Positions 18,401-26,486 of a DNA stretch of 64,000 nt are shown in pieces. The position numbers were made by a program, and so were the translations under genes. The DNA is from Pseudomonas abietaniphila (lineage in GTDB: Bacteria; Pseudomonadota; Gammaproteobacteria; Pseudomonadales; Pseudomonadaceae), in NCBI RefSeq assembly GCF_900100795.1, contig NZ_FNCO01000005.1, positions 310,001-374,000 on the forward strand, read 5' to 3'. Numbering within the stretch: the stretch's first letter is position 1; each line of letters starts with the position of its first letter. Below the pieces are notes generated by a model that saw only the letters and a list, made by a program, of their open reading frames with translations, had not been told where the DNA came from and did no database searches.

Positions 18401-19133
18401 TGATCTGCAGCCCTTGGTAAGGCCGCTGCGCGTTGTACGCTCGAACGATCACTTCGTTGCCAATGAATGCGTCAACGTCGCCATGTGACAACGCCTCCAT
18501 CGCGCTGTACAGCGTGGGTGCCAGCACGATGTCGCTGTCCGGATACACACGGTGCAGCACCTGCGCATCGGCGTATCCATCCAACAAGGCCAGCCGTTTT
18601 CCCTTCAGCGAAACCGTCAGGCTGGCGTCGTTGCCCCGCCCTACCACCACGGCCCGGTCCGGCAGGTAGTCGTGGGTGAATGCCAGCCCCTCGACCCCGC
18701 GCTCGTACCCGTTGCCGCTGGTCAGCAGATCAATGTCACCGGCCAGCAACGCAGCAACCGCCTGCTCGCGCTTGGCGAATCCCGAAACCCGGACCGGTAT
18801 CCCGAGCTTGGCACTGACCAGGCTCAGATAATCCGCGCTCACCCCTTGATAACGATTGCGATCACTCGTGATGTCGATGGGTTCGTAATCGGCGATCGCA
18901 ATGCCGACCCTCAATACCTTGTGCTCGTGCAGCCATTGCCGGTCAGCAGGATCGAGTGCCAGCGCTGGCTGGCTCAAGAAGGGGGTGCCGAGCACAAACG
19001 GCAGGTTCTGTGCCGCATGGCCCTTCACACTCCAGACACACGCCAGCGACAACAAGACGCACAGCGCATATCGAAGGAATCGGGTCTTGATGAGCACCAC
19101 TGAAGCGCTCATGTTCATGGGTTCTACCGCCAC
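15489..19133 (-). CDS. BvgS-like unorthodox hybrid sensor kinase (RocS-like)
   Basis: This 1214-aa membrane sensor has an N-terminal signal/anchor (about 20-40) and two periplasmic solute-binding (Venus flytrap) domains, about 70-290 and 312-520. A membrane segment follows (about 546-567), then PAS (590-700), HisKA with His732 in LATMSHDIRTP, and HATPase. A receiver with an LITDCNMPGMDGYE phosphosite and a C-terminal HPt domain (SLHRLKGVACLI) complete it. This order is that of BvgS and RocS. The start could be GTG 19133 or the ATGs at 19118 and 19112. It is upstream of the REC-EAL gene on the same strand. Ligand unknown. Confidence 0.9.
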   Translation of the reverse strand: MAVEPMNMSASVVLIKTRFLRYALCVLLSLACVWSVKGHAAQNLPFVLGTPFLSQPALALDPADRQWLHEHKVLRVGIAIADYEPIDITSDRNRYQGVSADYLSLVSAKLGIPVRVSGFAKREQAVAALLAGDIDLLTSGNGYERGVEGLAFTHDYLPDRAVVVGRGNDASLTVSLKGKRLALLDGYADAQVLHRVYPDSDIVLAPTLYSAMEALSHGDVDAFIGNEVIVRAYNAQRPYQGLQIKFESLLPPTGFAFAMRQDESRLLALFNRSLAELGESVDREIQGRWTTGLGADVAQQRIHLSTAEQLWVRNHPQVIIASTQHPPYIYTDNRGDWVGLNIDVLNRIARMTGLKFVHQVMPSTQAALEALTAGTADMNTTLAESPNRRAFLDFTYAFGGNNWVYVVRSDRSSEINLAQMAGKVLALPARHALLEFIQSHYPDIQLRLVPTYDDARRLVETGQADATIQNEAGAWLYPPGRLKVGRSVEGKWSPDRFSVIKTQPELLSILNKALDEFPVAEMRAIRLKWLGAVISQPSLWQRIPGWVYWTLAVALLLGLVSLTWSSRLKFQIRQRLRAEEQLSDQLAFKRALLDGIPNPIYVRDLTGRLISCNRSYEESFGISYEQMNGRRLIDVDLIPRDSAERMHADYMTLLQTQTPVFADRSMLLAGKHIEAWQWTVPFYSADGQLQGLLGGWIDITERKRLERELTLAQQQAEQANRAKSAFLATMSHDIRTPMGAIIGLLELEREHRKLRGEPPAEGLDVAHRAAVELVELIGESLDLAKIESGRLQLSTVATILRPFLEDVYQLFRVRAQENNLSLTLKIAPDVEHAYFIDPLRVRQILHNLIGNALKFTAQGSVSVTVTRGCETDQPGLHIEIADTGSGMGREQQAQLFQPFSQGDDQAAGLLGGSGLGLSICKQLVDLMGGRITVISAVGEGTRVNVELPVKPADVLALPEQPPVHSQRSETSLNVLVADDLSANRLVLTGQLELLGHRVTAVDSGEAAFAAWRDGSFDVLITDCNMPGMDGYELTRAIRSLEQRDRLRERPIIGCTANAMHEERDRCETAGMDALLVKPVSLAQLAQKLEDVVMPAEKEERAFDIQVLHHMTQANEVQIQRMLAELWKNLRQEHDLLVPAVAAHDWQALSASLHRLKGVACLIDAVPLAKACAQMDSDVREQRGARIEVAWQTLNACMDALLDELQDHLVEVPAL

Positions 19134-19185
19134 TGGATTGTCCGTGAAATTCAGAAATACCTTGCAAGTGTGGCACGCAGAAATG

Positions 19186-19213
19186 AGAAGGCCCGCTGGA
19201 GAGCGGGCCTGAA
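19186..19213 (-). terminator. Rho-independent terminator after thrC
   Basis: A stem AGGCCCGCT/AGCGGGCCT (19189-19197 with 19202-19210) has a 4-nt loop and is followed on the minus strand by TCTCATTT. It lies just past the thrC stop codon. Confidence 0.75.
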
Positions 19214-19233
19214 GTTGTTACAGGGAGAAACCG

Positions 19234-20643
19234 TTAGAGCGGTTTACCCCGGTTACCGTGCTGGCTTACGAACGCCTGCATGGCTTTGAGGTCATTCGGC
19301 AGCACTGTGCAGCGCTCGTCGCGCTCGAACAAATCAGACAAATGTGCAGGCAGCTCTAGCGCTTTTCCTACGCCCGCTTTCTGCACGGCTTCCGGGAATT
19401 TGACCGGGTGGGCGGTTCCCAGAATCACCATCGGCGTGTCCAGGCTGCGACGGCAATCGCGCGCGGCTTTCACGCCGATCGCCGTGTGTGGATCCAGCAA
19501 CTCACCGGTGCTGGCAAAGACTTCGGCGATGGTTTCGCAGGTTTGTTCGTCACTGACGGCCAGCGAATCGAACAGTTTGCGGGTTTCGGTCCAGCGGTCC
19601 TCTTCAACACTGAAACCGCCGCCTTGCTTGAAGCTGTCCATCAGCGCGGCAATCGCCGAACCGTTGCGGCCGTGCATGTCGAACAGCAGACGTTCGAAGT
19701 TCGACGACACCATGATGTCCATCGACGGCGACAGCGTGGCGTGCAGGGTTTCCTTGACGTACTGATTGCCGCTCATGAAGCGGTGCAGGATGTCGTTGCG
19801 ATTAGTGGCGACGATCAACTGGCTGATGGGCAGGCCCATGTTGCGTGCCAGATAACCCGCGAAGATGTCGCCGAAGTTGCCGGTTGGTACCGAGAATGCC
19901 ACCGAACGCGCCGGGCCGCCCAACTGCAGGGATGCGTGGAAGTAGTAGACGATCTGGGCCATGATCCGCGCCCAGTTGATCGAGTTCACCGCGACCAGAC
20001 GCGTGCCTTTGAGGAAGCTCTGGTCAGCGAAACTGTTCTTGACCATCTCCTGGCAGTCGTCGAAGTTGCCTTCGATGGCGATGTTGTGGATGTTGTCGCC
20101 GAAGATCGTGGTCATCTGGCGGCGCTGAACGTCCGACACACGATTGTTCGGGTGCAGGATGAAGATGTCGACGTTGTCGCAGCGACGGCAACCTTCGATG
20201 GCGGCAGAACCGGTGTCGCCGGAGGTGGCGCCGATGATCACGACGCGTTCACCGCGTTTTTCCAGCACATAGTCCAGCAGACGACCCAGCAGTTGCAGGG
20301 CGAAATCCTTGAACGCCAGCGTCGGGCCGTGGAACAACTCCATCACCCATTCGTTGCCGTTCAACTGACGCAGCGGCGCGACCGCGCTGTGCGCAAACAC
20401 GCCATAGGTCTCTTCGAGGATTTTCTTGAAATCCGCATCCGGAATGCTGCCGGTGACGAACGGGCGCATCACGCGGAATGCGAGCTCGTGGTAAGGCAGG
20501 CCAGCCCAGGAAGCGATCTCTTCCTGAGTGAAACGCGGCAGGTTTTCCGGAACATACAAACCGCCATCGCTGGCGAGGCCGGCGAGCAGCACGTCTTCGA
20601 AATTCAGGGCCGGTGCCTGGCCACGGGTACTGATGTAGCGCAT
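19234..20643 (-). CDS. thrC: Threonine synthase
   Basis: This 469-aa PLP enzyme converts O-phosphohomoserine to threonine, the last step of threonine synthesis. Landmarks include MRYISTRG at the start, the PLP-lysine motif GPTLAFKDFALQLLG, and GATSGDTGSAAIEG. Its length fits the longer gammaproteobacterial class. It is 149 bp downstream of hom on the same strand with a palindromic repeat between them, and a terminator follows. Confidence 0.97.
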   Translation of the reverse strand: MRYISTRGQAPALNFEDVLLAGLASDGGLYVPENLPRFTQEEIASWAGLPYHELAFRVMRPFVTGSIPDADFKKILEETYGVFAHSAVAPLRQLNGNEWVMELFHGPTLAFKDFALQLLGRLLDYVLEKRGERVVIIGATSGDTGSAAIEGCRRCDNVDIFILHPNNRVSDVQRRQMTTIFGDNIHNIAIEGNFDDCQEMVKNSFADQSFLKGTRLVAVNSINWARIMAQIVYYFHASLQLGGPARSVAFSVPTGNFGDIFAGYLARNMGLPISQLIVATNRNDILHRFMSGNQYVKETLHATLSPSMDIMVSSNFERLLFDMHGRNGSAIAALMDSFKQGGGFSVEEDRWTETRKLFDSLAVSDEQTCETIAEVFASTGELLDPHTAIGVKAARDCRRSLDTPMVILGTAHPVKFPEAVQKAGVGKALELPAHLSDLFERDERCTVLPNDLKAMQAFVSQHGNRGKPL

Positions 20644-20684
20644 AAGTCAAACCTTCGGTTTGGGCCGCAAGCTTCAAGTGCCAA

Positions 20685-20768
20685 GCTGCAAGTCAAAGCG
20701 GTCCGCCTTTTTACCTGCAGCTCGCGGCTCGAAGCTCACCGCGATGTGATTGTGCTCTGACTTGCAGC
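20685..20768. repeat. Inverted repeat between hom and thrC
   Basis: Eleven-base arms GCTGCAAGTCA (20685-20695) and TGACTTGCAGC (20758-20768) flank a GC-rich centre containing CTGCAGCTCGCGGCTCGAAGC. It resembles the AAGCTGCAAG-type Pseudomonas intergenic repeats and lies inside the probable hom-thrC transcript. Confidence 0.6.
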
Positions 20769-20792
20769 AAGCCGCTTGGGGCTTTTCGCTGC

Positions 20793-22097
20793 TTAGTTGA
20801 GATGCTCGACGCGGATACGAACAACCGGTCCAGCCACGTCCTGCAAGGCTTCCAGCGCCTGGATCGCATCGTTCATGCGCTGCTCGACCACACGGTGGGT
20901 CAACAGAATCATCGGCACCAGGCCGTCATGCTCTTCGACTTCCTTCTGCATGATCGACTCGATGTTGATGCCACGCTCGGACAGGATGCTCGCCACCTGG
21001 GCCAGAACGCCTGGATGGTCTTTGGCCTGAATGCGCAGGTAGTACGCACTCTCGCAGGCTTCGATTGGGAGAATCGGATGAGCCGACAGCGAGTCAGGCT
21101 GAAACGCCAGATGCGGAACACGGTTTTCCGGGTCAGTGGTCAGCGCACGAACGACGTCGACCAGGTCAGCGACCACGGACGATGCAGTCGGCTCCATGCC
21201 GGCGCCAGCGCCGTAGAACAAGGTCGAGCCGGCCGCGTCGCCATTGACCATCACAGCGTTCATCACGCCGTTGACGTTGGCGATCAGACGGTCAGCCGGG
21301 ATCAGGGTCGGGTGCACGCGCAGTTCGATGCCGGCGGCGGTGCTGCGAGCCACGCCCAGGTGCTTGATGCGATAGCCCAGCGCCTCGGCGTAGTTGACGT
21401 CAGCGGTGGTGAGCTTGGTGATGCCTTCGGTATACGCCTTGTCGAACTGCAACGGAATACCGAAGGCAATCGACGCCAGAATGGTCAGCTTGTGCGCGGC
21501 ATCGATGCCTTCGACGTCGAAGGTCGGATCGGCTTCGGCGTAACCCAGCGCCTGGGCTTCGGCCAGGACGTCGGGGAAGGTGCGACCCTTCTCGCGCATC
21601 TCGGTCAGGATGAAGTTACCGGTGCCGTTGATGATGCCCGCGACCCAGTTGATACGGTTGGCCGACAGGCCTTCACGAATCGCCTTGATCACCGGGATGC
21701 CGCCCGCCACTGCCGCTTCGAACGCAACAATGACGCCCTTCTCACGGGCCTTGGCGAAGATTTCGTTACCGTGAACAGCGATCAGCGCCTTGTTGGCGGT
21801 GACCACGTGCTTGCCATTCTCGATGGCTTTGAGCACCAGTTCGCGGGCGACGGTATAGCCACCGATCAGTTCGATGACGATGTCGATTTCAGGGTTGCTG
21901 GCCACGTCAAATACGTCGGTCGTGGTCGGTGTACCGGTAATCTGGCAATTGGGGTTGGGTGTACGCACAGCGATCTGCGCCACTTCGATTCCACGCCCGG
22001 CACGGCGGGCAATCTCCTCGGCGTTACGCTTTAGCACATTGAAGGTACCGCCACCGACAGTACCCAGCCCACAGATGCCTACTTTGACCGGTTTCAC
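20793..22097 (-). CDS. hom: Homoserine dehydrogenase
   Basis: This 434-aa NAD(P)-dependent enzyme makes homoserine from aspartate semialdehyde. The N-terminal Rossmann motif is GICGLGTVGGGTFNVLKRN, the catalytic domain includes GIINGTGNFILTEM, and an ACT regulatory domain (about 350-430) contains KDHPGVLAQVASILSERGI. The ACT domain is consistent with threonine feedback. It is upstream of thrC and downstream of dsbC, the conserved Pseudomonas order. Confidence 0.97.
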   Translation of the reverse strand: MKPVKVGICGLGTVGGGTFNVLKRNAEEIARRAGRGIEVAQIAVRTPNPNCQITGTPTTTDVFDVASNPEIDIVIELIGGYTVARELVLKAIENGKHVVTANKALIAVHGNEIFAKAREKGVIVAFEAAVAGGIPVIKAIREGLSANRINWVAGIINGTGNFILTEMREKGRTFPDVLAEAQALGYAEADPTFDVEGIDAAHKLTILASIAFGIPLQFDKAYTEGITKLTTADVNYAEALGYRIKHLGVARSTAAGIELRVHPTLIPADRLIANVNGVMNAVMVNGDAAGSTLFYGAGAGMEPTASSVVADLVDVVRALTTDPENRVPHLAFQPDSLSAHPILPIEACESAYYLRIQAKDHPGVLAQVASILSERGINIESIMQKEVEEHDGLVPMILLTHRVVEQRMNDAIQALEALQDVAGPVVRIRVEHLN

Positions 22098-22111
22098 TAT
22101 GAACTCCCCAT

Positions 22112-22163
22112 AAAACGGCCGACGCGAGGCCGGCCGTGAAAACAGCCGCAGTGAATTGCGGCT
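22112..22163 (-). terminator. Tandem hairpins between dsbC and hom
   Basis: On the minus strand, hairpin AGCCGCA/TGCGGCT (22144-22163) is followed by GTTTT. A second hairpin, ACGGCCG/CGGCCGT (22115-22137), is followed by TTTTA. Together they look like tandem intrinsic terminators behind dsbC, leaving hom with its own promoter or read-through. Confidence 0.6.
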
Positions 22164-22232
22164 CGCTATTGATGAAGCACCGGCAGATCCGCCGCTTCAA
22201 TGTTCGTCGCAGGCAGCCCGCGACGAACAGGA

Positions 22233-22973
22233 TTACTTGGCGCTGAGTGCCAGTTTGGCGACTTGCGGCGCTGGCTGGTAGCCCGGAATCACCTGACCGT
22301 CAGCCAGGACGATGGCTGGCGTACCGTTCACGCCAATCGACTGACCAATCTCGAATTGCTTGGTCACCGGGTTGGCGCACTTCGGTGCCTCGATGTTCTT
22401 GCCATCGACCATGCGGTCCATGGCGGCGCGACGATCCTTGGAGCACCACACGGCCTGCAGTTGTTCGTCACCCGGCGAGCCCAGGCCCTGACGCGGGAAC
22501 GCGACGTAACGCACTTCGATGCCACGCTTGTTCAGCTCCGGCACTTCGCCATGCAGTTTGTGGCAGTACGGGCAGGTCGTGTCGGTGAACACGGTGATGT
22601 GCGACTTGGTCTCGCCAACGGCCGGGTACACGACCATTTCTGCGGCCGGAATGCCATTGATCGTCTTGGAAATCGCCTGGCGTTCGACTTTTTCGGTCAG
22701 GTTGACCGGCTTGCCGCCCTGAATCTGGTACAGGTTGCCTTGCATCACGAACTGACCGTCGGCGCTGGCGTAGAGCACGCGGCCGCCCTTCAGGTTGACT
22801 TCGTACAGGCCATTGAGCGGACTGCTGGAAATGCTTTCGACAGGAATCTCCAGGTTCAGGGTTTCCAGGGTCTTGCGAATCGCCTTGTCAGACGCCTCAT
22901 CGGCGTGGGCAAACAGGCTGAAAGTGCTGGCCAGCGCTACAACGGCAGCACCGATAATACGAGTCACGCGCAT
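22233..22973 (-). CDS. dsbC: Thiol:disulfide interchange protein DsbC
   Basis: This 246-aa periplasmic disulfide isomerase has a signal peptide (MRVTRIIGAAVVALASTFSL, probable cleavage after AHA), an N-terminal dimerisation domain and a thioredoxin domain with the CPYC active site in FTDTTCPYCHKLHGE. The cis-Pro loop appears as GVNGTPAIVL. ATG 22973 has GAGGAG upstream; the longer open frame to 23294 is out of phase with xerD and is not coding. It is the gene after xerD on the same strand. Confidence 0.95.
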   Translation of the reverse strand: MRVTRIIGAAVVALASTFSLFAHADEASDKAIRKTLETLNLEIPVESISSSPLNGLYEVNLKGGRVLYASADGQFVMQGNLYQIQGGKPVNLTEKVERQAISKTINGIPAAEMVVYPAVGETKSHITVFTDTTCPYCHKLHGEVPELNKRGIEVRYVAFPRQGLGSPGDEQLQAVWCSKDRRAAMDRMVDGKNIEAPKCANPVTKQFEIGQSIGVNGTPAIVLADGQVIPGYQPAPQVAKLALSAK

Positions 22974-23139
22974 GAAAACTCCTCGGGCGGTGGGCAGACG
23001 GGCGGGAATGAAAACGGCGGACGCGGACGCACCGGCAAGTTTTCGGAGCTCCAATCTGCGAAACCGGCAAAGCCTATCACATAAGGCCCGCAACACCGAC
23101 GCCGACTGATGTAAGACACGTCGTAAATTACGGTCGCCC

Positions 23140-24036
23140 CTACCCTCGGGGGTGGTGTTTGGCGTGCAGGTCCTGCAGCCTCGCGCGCGCCACATGGGTG
23201 TAGATCTGCGTGGTGGACAGATCGCTGTGCCCGAGAAGCATCTGCACCACGCGAAGATCGGCGCCATGGTTAAGCAGGTGAGTGGCGAACGCATGACGCA
23301 ACGTGTGCGGCGACAGTGATTTGCCGATGCCCGCCACCTTGGCCTGAAGCTTGATTCGGTGCCAGAACGTCTGTCGGGTCATCTGTTCGCCACGCAAGCT
23401 GGGAAACAGCACATCGCTGGGGCGGCCGCCGAGTATTTCCTGCCGCGCGTCCCGCATATAACGCTCGACCCAGACGATGGCTTCCTCGCCCATCGGCACC
23501 AATCGCTCCTTGCTGCCCTTGCCCATGACTCGCAGCACACCTTGCCGCAGGTTGACCTGTTCCAGCGTCAGGCTGACCAGTTCGGTCACCCGCAGACCGC
23601 AGGCGTAAAGCACTTCCAGCATGGCCCGGTCCCGCTGACCAATGGCCTCGCTCAAGTCCGGCGCGGCGAGCAGCGCCTCGACGTCGGCCTCGGACAGCGA
23701 TTTGGGCAAAGGTTTGCCCAGTTGCGGCATGTCCACCTGCAAGGTGGGATCGACCGAGATCAGCTTTTCCCGCAGCAGGTAACGATAGAAACCCCGCACG
23801 CCGGAGAGGAATCGTGCACTCGAACGCGCTTTGTAACCGTTATCGACGCGCCAGGCCAAGTGATCGAAGATCGCGCCCCGCCCGACCGCCATCAGGTCAA
23901 TACCCCTTTCCTGCAACCAGCCGTTGAACAACGTCAGATCGCTACGGTAGGCATCGCGGGTGTTGTCCGAGAGTCCTTTTTCCAGCCACAGGGCGTCGAG
24001 GAAGCGGTCGATCATGGGATGGTCTAAGGCGGGCAT
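23140..24036 (-). CDS. xerD: Site-specific tyrosine recombinase XerD
   Basis: This 298-aa recombinase acts with XerC at dif to resolve chromosome dimers. The N-terminal SAM-like domain starts MPALDHPMIDRFLDALWLEK. The catalytic domain shows YACGLRVTELVSL (Arg), HTLRHAFATHLLNHGAD (His-x-x-Arg) and LLGHSDLSTTQIYTHV (His and nucleophile Tyr). An open frame upstream to 24210 is not conserved-looking. It precedes dsbC, hom and thrC. Confidence 0.96.
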   Translation of the reverse strand: MPALDHPMIDRFLDALWLEKGLSDNTRDAYRSDLTLFNGWLQERGIDLMAVGRGAIFDHLAWRVDNGYKARSSARFLSGVRGFYRYLLREKLISVDPTLQVDMPQLGKPLPKSLSEADVEALLAAPDLSEAIGQRDRAMLEVLYACGLRVTELVSLTLEQVNLRQGVLRVMGKGSKERLVPMGEEAIVWVERYMRDARQEILGGRPSDVLFPSLRGEQMTRQTFWHRIKLQAKVAGIGKSLSPHTLRHAFATHLLNHGADLRVVQMLLGHSDLSTTQIYTHVARARLQDLHAKHHPRG

Positions 24037-24121
24037 GGTTTCGGCTTGAGCGGAGGAAAACGAGGGGCAGTCTTTCATATAAGCAAGCGCGGTACAAAAA
24101 CCATCAGGCATGCACAGCAAC

Positions 24122-24211
24122 CGTGGGAGCGGATTTACCCGCGATGCGAGGGTGTGAGCGATGTGAATGCAGTGTTTATAACGGCCTCTCGCGATTAACT
24201 TCGCTCCCACG
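24122..24211. repeat. Palindromic intergenic repeat
   Basis: The left arm CGTGGGAGCGGATTTACCCG (24122-24141) is imperfectly matched by CTCTCGCGATTAACTTCGCTCCCACG read in reverse (24186-24211). It belongs to the GGGAGCG...CGCGA repeat class common between Pseudomonas genes and lies between xerD and the rplS terminator. Confidence 0.7.
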
Positions 24212-24250
24212 ATTTTGTGAGAACCGGGATTGGCTTTTCTTCAGGCAACA

Positions 24251-24276
24251 AAAAAGCAGCCCGTAGGCTGCTTTTT
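24251..24276 (-). terminator. Rho-independent terminator of the rpsP-rplS operon
   Basis: A perfect stem AAAAAGCAGCC (24251-24261) and GGCTGCTTTTT (24266-24276) has a CGTA tetraloop. It lies 20 bp past the rplS stop codon, with the U-tract on the minus strand. Confidence 0.93.
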
Positions 24277-24295
24277 CCTGCATCGGAGACTGGGA

Positions 24296-24646
24296 TTAAA
24301 CCAGTTTTTCCTTGATGCGAGCTGCTTTACCGGACAGGTCACGCAGGTAGTACAGTTTGGCCTTGCGAACGTCACCGCGACGTTTCACAGCCATGCTGTC
24401 GATTTGCGGGCTGTAGGTCTGGAAAGTACGCTCAACGCCAACACCGTTGGAGATTTTACGAACAGTGAAAGCACTGTTCACACCACGGTTACGCTTGGCG
24501 ATAACAACGCCTTCGAACGCTTGCAGACGCGAACGGTCGCCTTCCTTCACTTTCACCTGAACGACAATGGTGTCGCCTGGGGCAAAGGGAGGGATTTCTT
24601 TGGTCATCTGCTCTGCTTCGAGTGCAAGAATGATTTTGTTAGTCAT
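24296..24646 (-). CDS. rplS: 50S ribosomal protein L19
   Basis: This 116-aa ribosomal protein sits at the 30S-50S interface. It shows [20 protein letters not shown] and [19 protein letters not shown], diagnostic of L19. It is the last gene of rpsP-rimM-trmD-rplS, 43 bp after trmD, followed by a strong terminator. Confidence 0.98.
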   Translation of the reverse strand: MTNKIILALEAEQMTKEIPPFAPGDTIVVQVKVKEGDRSRLQAFEGVVIAKRNRGVNSAFTVRKISNGVGVERTFQTYSPQIDSMAVKRRGDVRKAKLYYLRDLSGKAARIKEKLV

Positions 24647-24689
24647 GCTGTGCTCCTAAGGTAAATCAATCGGATTTACCATCGATACG

Positions 24690-25442
24690 TTAACTATCGT
24701 CCCGCTCGCGGAGGTATTCCGCCAGCAGCTTCTTCTCTTCTCCAGAAAGCGAGCGGCTTTCCAGAAGATCGGCGCGTCGTTCATAGGTCCGCCCAAGGGA
24801 CTGCTGTAAACGCCAACGCCGGATGTGTGCGTGATTGCCACTTAGCAATACGTCGGGAACACGCTGATCCGCATACACCTCCGGTCGGGTGTAGTGCGGG
24901 CAATCCAGCAGACCATCCGTGAAGGAATCTTCCTCCGCGGAATCCACATGCCCTAAAGCTCCAGGCAGCAGTCGCGTAACCGCATCTATCAGGACCATGG
25001 CCGGCAGCTCACCGCCAGACAACACATAGTCTCCAATCGACCACTCTTCATCGACATGAGCATCAATAAAACGCTCGTCAATGCCTTCATAACGACCGGC
25101 AATCAGGATAAGTGCTTCTTCCTGCGCCAACTCGCGCACCGCAGACTGATCCAGCTTGCGGCCTTGTGGCGACAGGTAAATAACCTTCGCCGCGTCCCCG
25201 GCAGCTTGCCTGGCCTGAACCAGTGCATCTTCCAGAGGCTTGATCTTCATCACCATGCCAGGGCCACCGCCAAACGGGCGATCGTCCACAGTGTGATGCC
25301 GATCCGTGGTGTAGTCCCGCGGATTCCAACAAGTGAGCTGCAACAGCCCTTGTTTCACCGCACGGCTGGTAATGCCGTATTCGCTGATGGCGGAAAACAT
25401 CTCGGGAAACAAACTGATGACTTCTATGCGCAGGCTAGCCAT
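24690..25442 (-). CDS. trmD: tRNA (guanine37-N1)-methyltransferase
   Basis: This 250-aa SAM-dependent SPOUT methyltransferase modifies G37 of tRNAs and helps prevent +1 frameshifting. It begins with [13 protein letters not shown] and carries the trefoil-knot motifs [22 protein letters not shown] and [15 protein letters not shown]. It starts 3 bp after the rimM stop, indicating tight coupling. Confidence 0.98.
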   Translation of the reverse strand: MASLRIEVISLFPEMFSAISEYGITSRAVKQGLLQLTCWNPRDYTTDRHHTVDDRPFGGGPGMVMKIKPLEDALVQARQAAGDAAKVIYLSPQGRKLDQSAVRELAQEEALILIAGRYEGIDERFIDAHVDEEWSIGDYVLSGGELPAMVLIDAVTRLLPGALGHVDSAEEDSFTDGLLDCPHYTRPEVYADQRVPDVLLSGNHAHIRRWRLQQSLGRTYERRADLLESRSLSGEEKKLLAEYLRERDDS

Positions 25443-25445
25443 TGC

Positions 25446-25982
25446 TTAGAAATCCGCGTCCCAATCCACCTTCATCTCGCCTGCAACCAGATCGACGGCC
25501 AACACGCATTGCTCTGTGTAGGGCAACAAGCGTTCGCGATCATCCAGACTGCCTGCGCAGGGCTTGACCACCATTACATCGTTCGAGCCGGTTTCCAGAA
25601 GATGATCGATCTTCCCAAGCAATTGCCCAAGGTGGTCGATGACCTTCAAACCCACAAGCTGGTACCAGTAGTACTCGCCGTCGGTCAGTTCAGGGAACAG
25701 GTTGCGCGGCACGCAGATCTCATAACCCGCGAGAAGACGAGCTTCTTCACGATCATCAAGACCTTTGAGCTTCGCGACCAGGAACTTGTCGCTCCCGCGT
25801 CCACTGACCAGCTCAACCTGCTTCACATTGCCTTCGCGCTTGAGCGTCCAGGTTTTGTACTGCAACAGGTTTTCAGTCGGATCAGTAAAGGAATACACCT
25901 TCACTTCGCCGCGAACGCCATGAACAGAATAAATTTTGCCAACAACGATCAGGTCATCAGCAACAACTGGCGTCGCGTTCAT
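25446..25982 (-). CDS. rimM: Ribosome maturation factor RimM
   Basis: This 178-aa 16S rRNA processing factor binds S19 and aids maturation of the 30S head. The N-terminal RimM domain includes VVGKIYSVHGVRGEVKVYSF and the PRC barrel includes DGEYYWYQLVGLKVI. It is 5 bp after rpsP and 3 bp before trmD in the classic operon. Confidence 0.97.
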   Translation of the reverse strand: MNATPVVADDLIVVGKIYSVHGVRGEVKVYSFTDPTENLLQYKTWTLKREGNVKQVELVSGRGSDKFLVAKLKGLDDREEARLLAGYEICVPRNLFPELTDGEYYWYQLVGLKVIDHLGQLLGKIDHLLETGSNDVMVVKPCAGSLDDRERLLPYTEQCVLAVDLVAGEMKVDWDADF

Positions 25983-25987
25983 ATTGC

Positions 25988-26239
25988 TCAGGCCGCAGCC
26001 TTGGCAGATTCCTTCAACAACTGAGCAACGCGCTCAGAAGGTTGTGCACCAACGCTCAGCCAGTAGGCAACGCGCTCTTGGTTCACGGACAGACGGATTT
26101 CCTGACCACGGGCAACCGGGTTGAAGAAACCTACTTGTTCCTTGTGCGAACCGTCGCGTGGGTTACGGCTGTCGGTCACAGTCAGGTGGTAAAACGGGCG
26201 CTTTTTGGAGCCGCCAAGGGCAAGACGGATTGTTAGCAT
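25988..26239 (-). CDS. rpsP: 30S ribosomal protein S16
   Basis: This 83-aa protein starts [18 protein letters not shown], with [19 protein letters not shown] following, the S16 signature. The open frame runs upstream to 26311, but ATG 26239 gives the family length. It is the first gene of the operon, with a sigma-70 promoter about 75 bp upstream. Confidence 0.98.
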   Translation of the reverse strand: MLTIRLALGGSKKRPFYHLTVTDSRNPRDGSHKEQVGFFNPVARGQEIRLSVNQERVAYWLSVGAQPSERVAQLLKESAKAAA

Positions 26240-26311
26240 TGAACAAAGTTCCTGTAGTCGGTGCTGCAAATCTAAGATGCACAGCGGGCATGGGTGCCCG
26301 AAAGGCCGCAT

Positions 26312-26339
26312 ATTCTAAGGAATATCCGGACTTTTGCAA
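26312..26339 (-). promoter_or_regulatory. Candidate sigma-70 promoter of the rpsP operon
   Basis: On the minus strand TTGCAA (26334-26339) and TAGAAT (26312-26317) are separated by 16 bp. This places the start of transcription near 26305, about 65 bases before the rpsP ATG. Confidence 0.65.
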
Positions 26340-26486
26340 ATGACTTTTTCCGGCGCACGCCGTCGGGCCATCAAGATTTGCAATGGAGCCGTCATCAACA
26401 ACGGCCATTTAGCGCCTGCGCAAGCAGGCCAGTGGGACGGTTGTCCCAAAGAAGGACGCGCGAAAGAGACTCCCGCGCGGTGCAAA

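Noticed and set aside
23140..23294. dsbC frame extended upstream into xerD
   Set aside because: The open frame overlaps xerD out of phase. The signal peptide and ribosome-binding site place the dsbC start at 22973.
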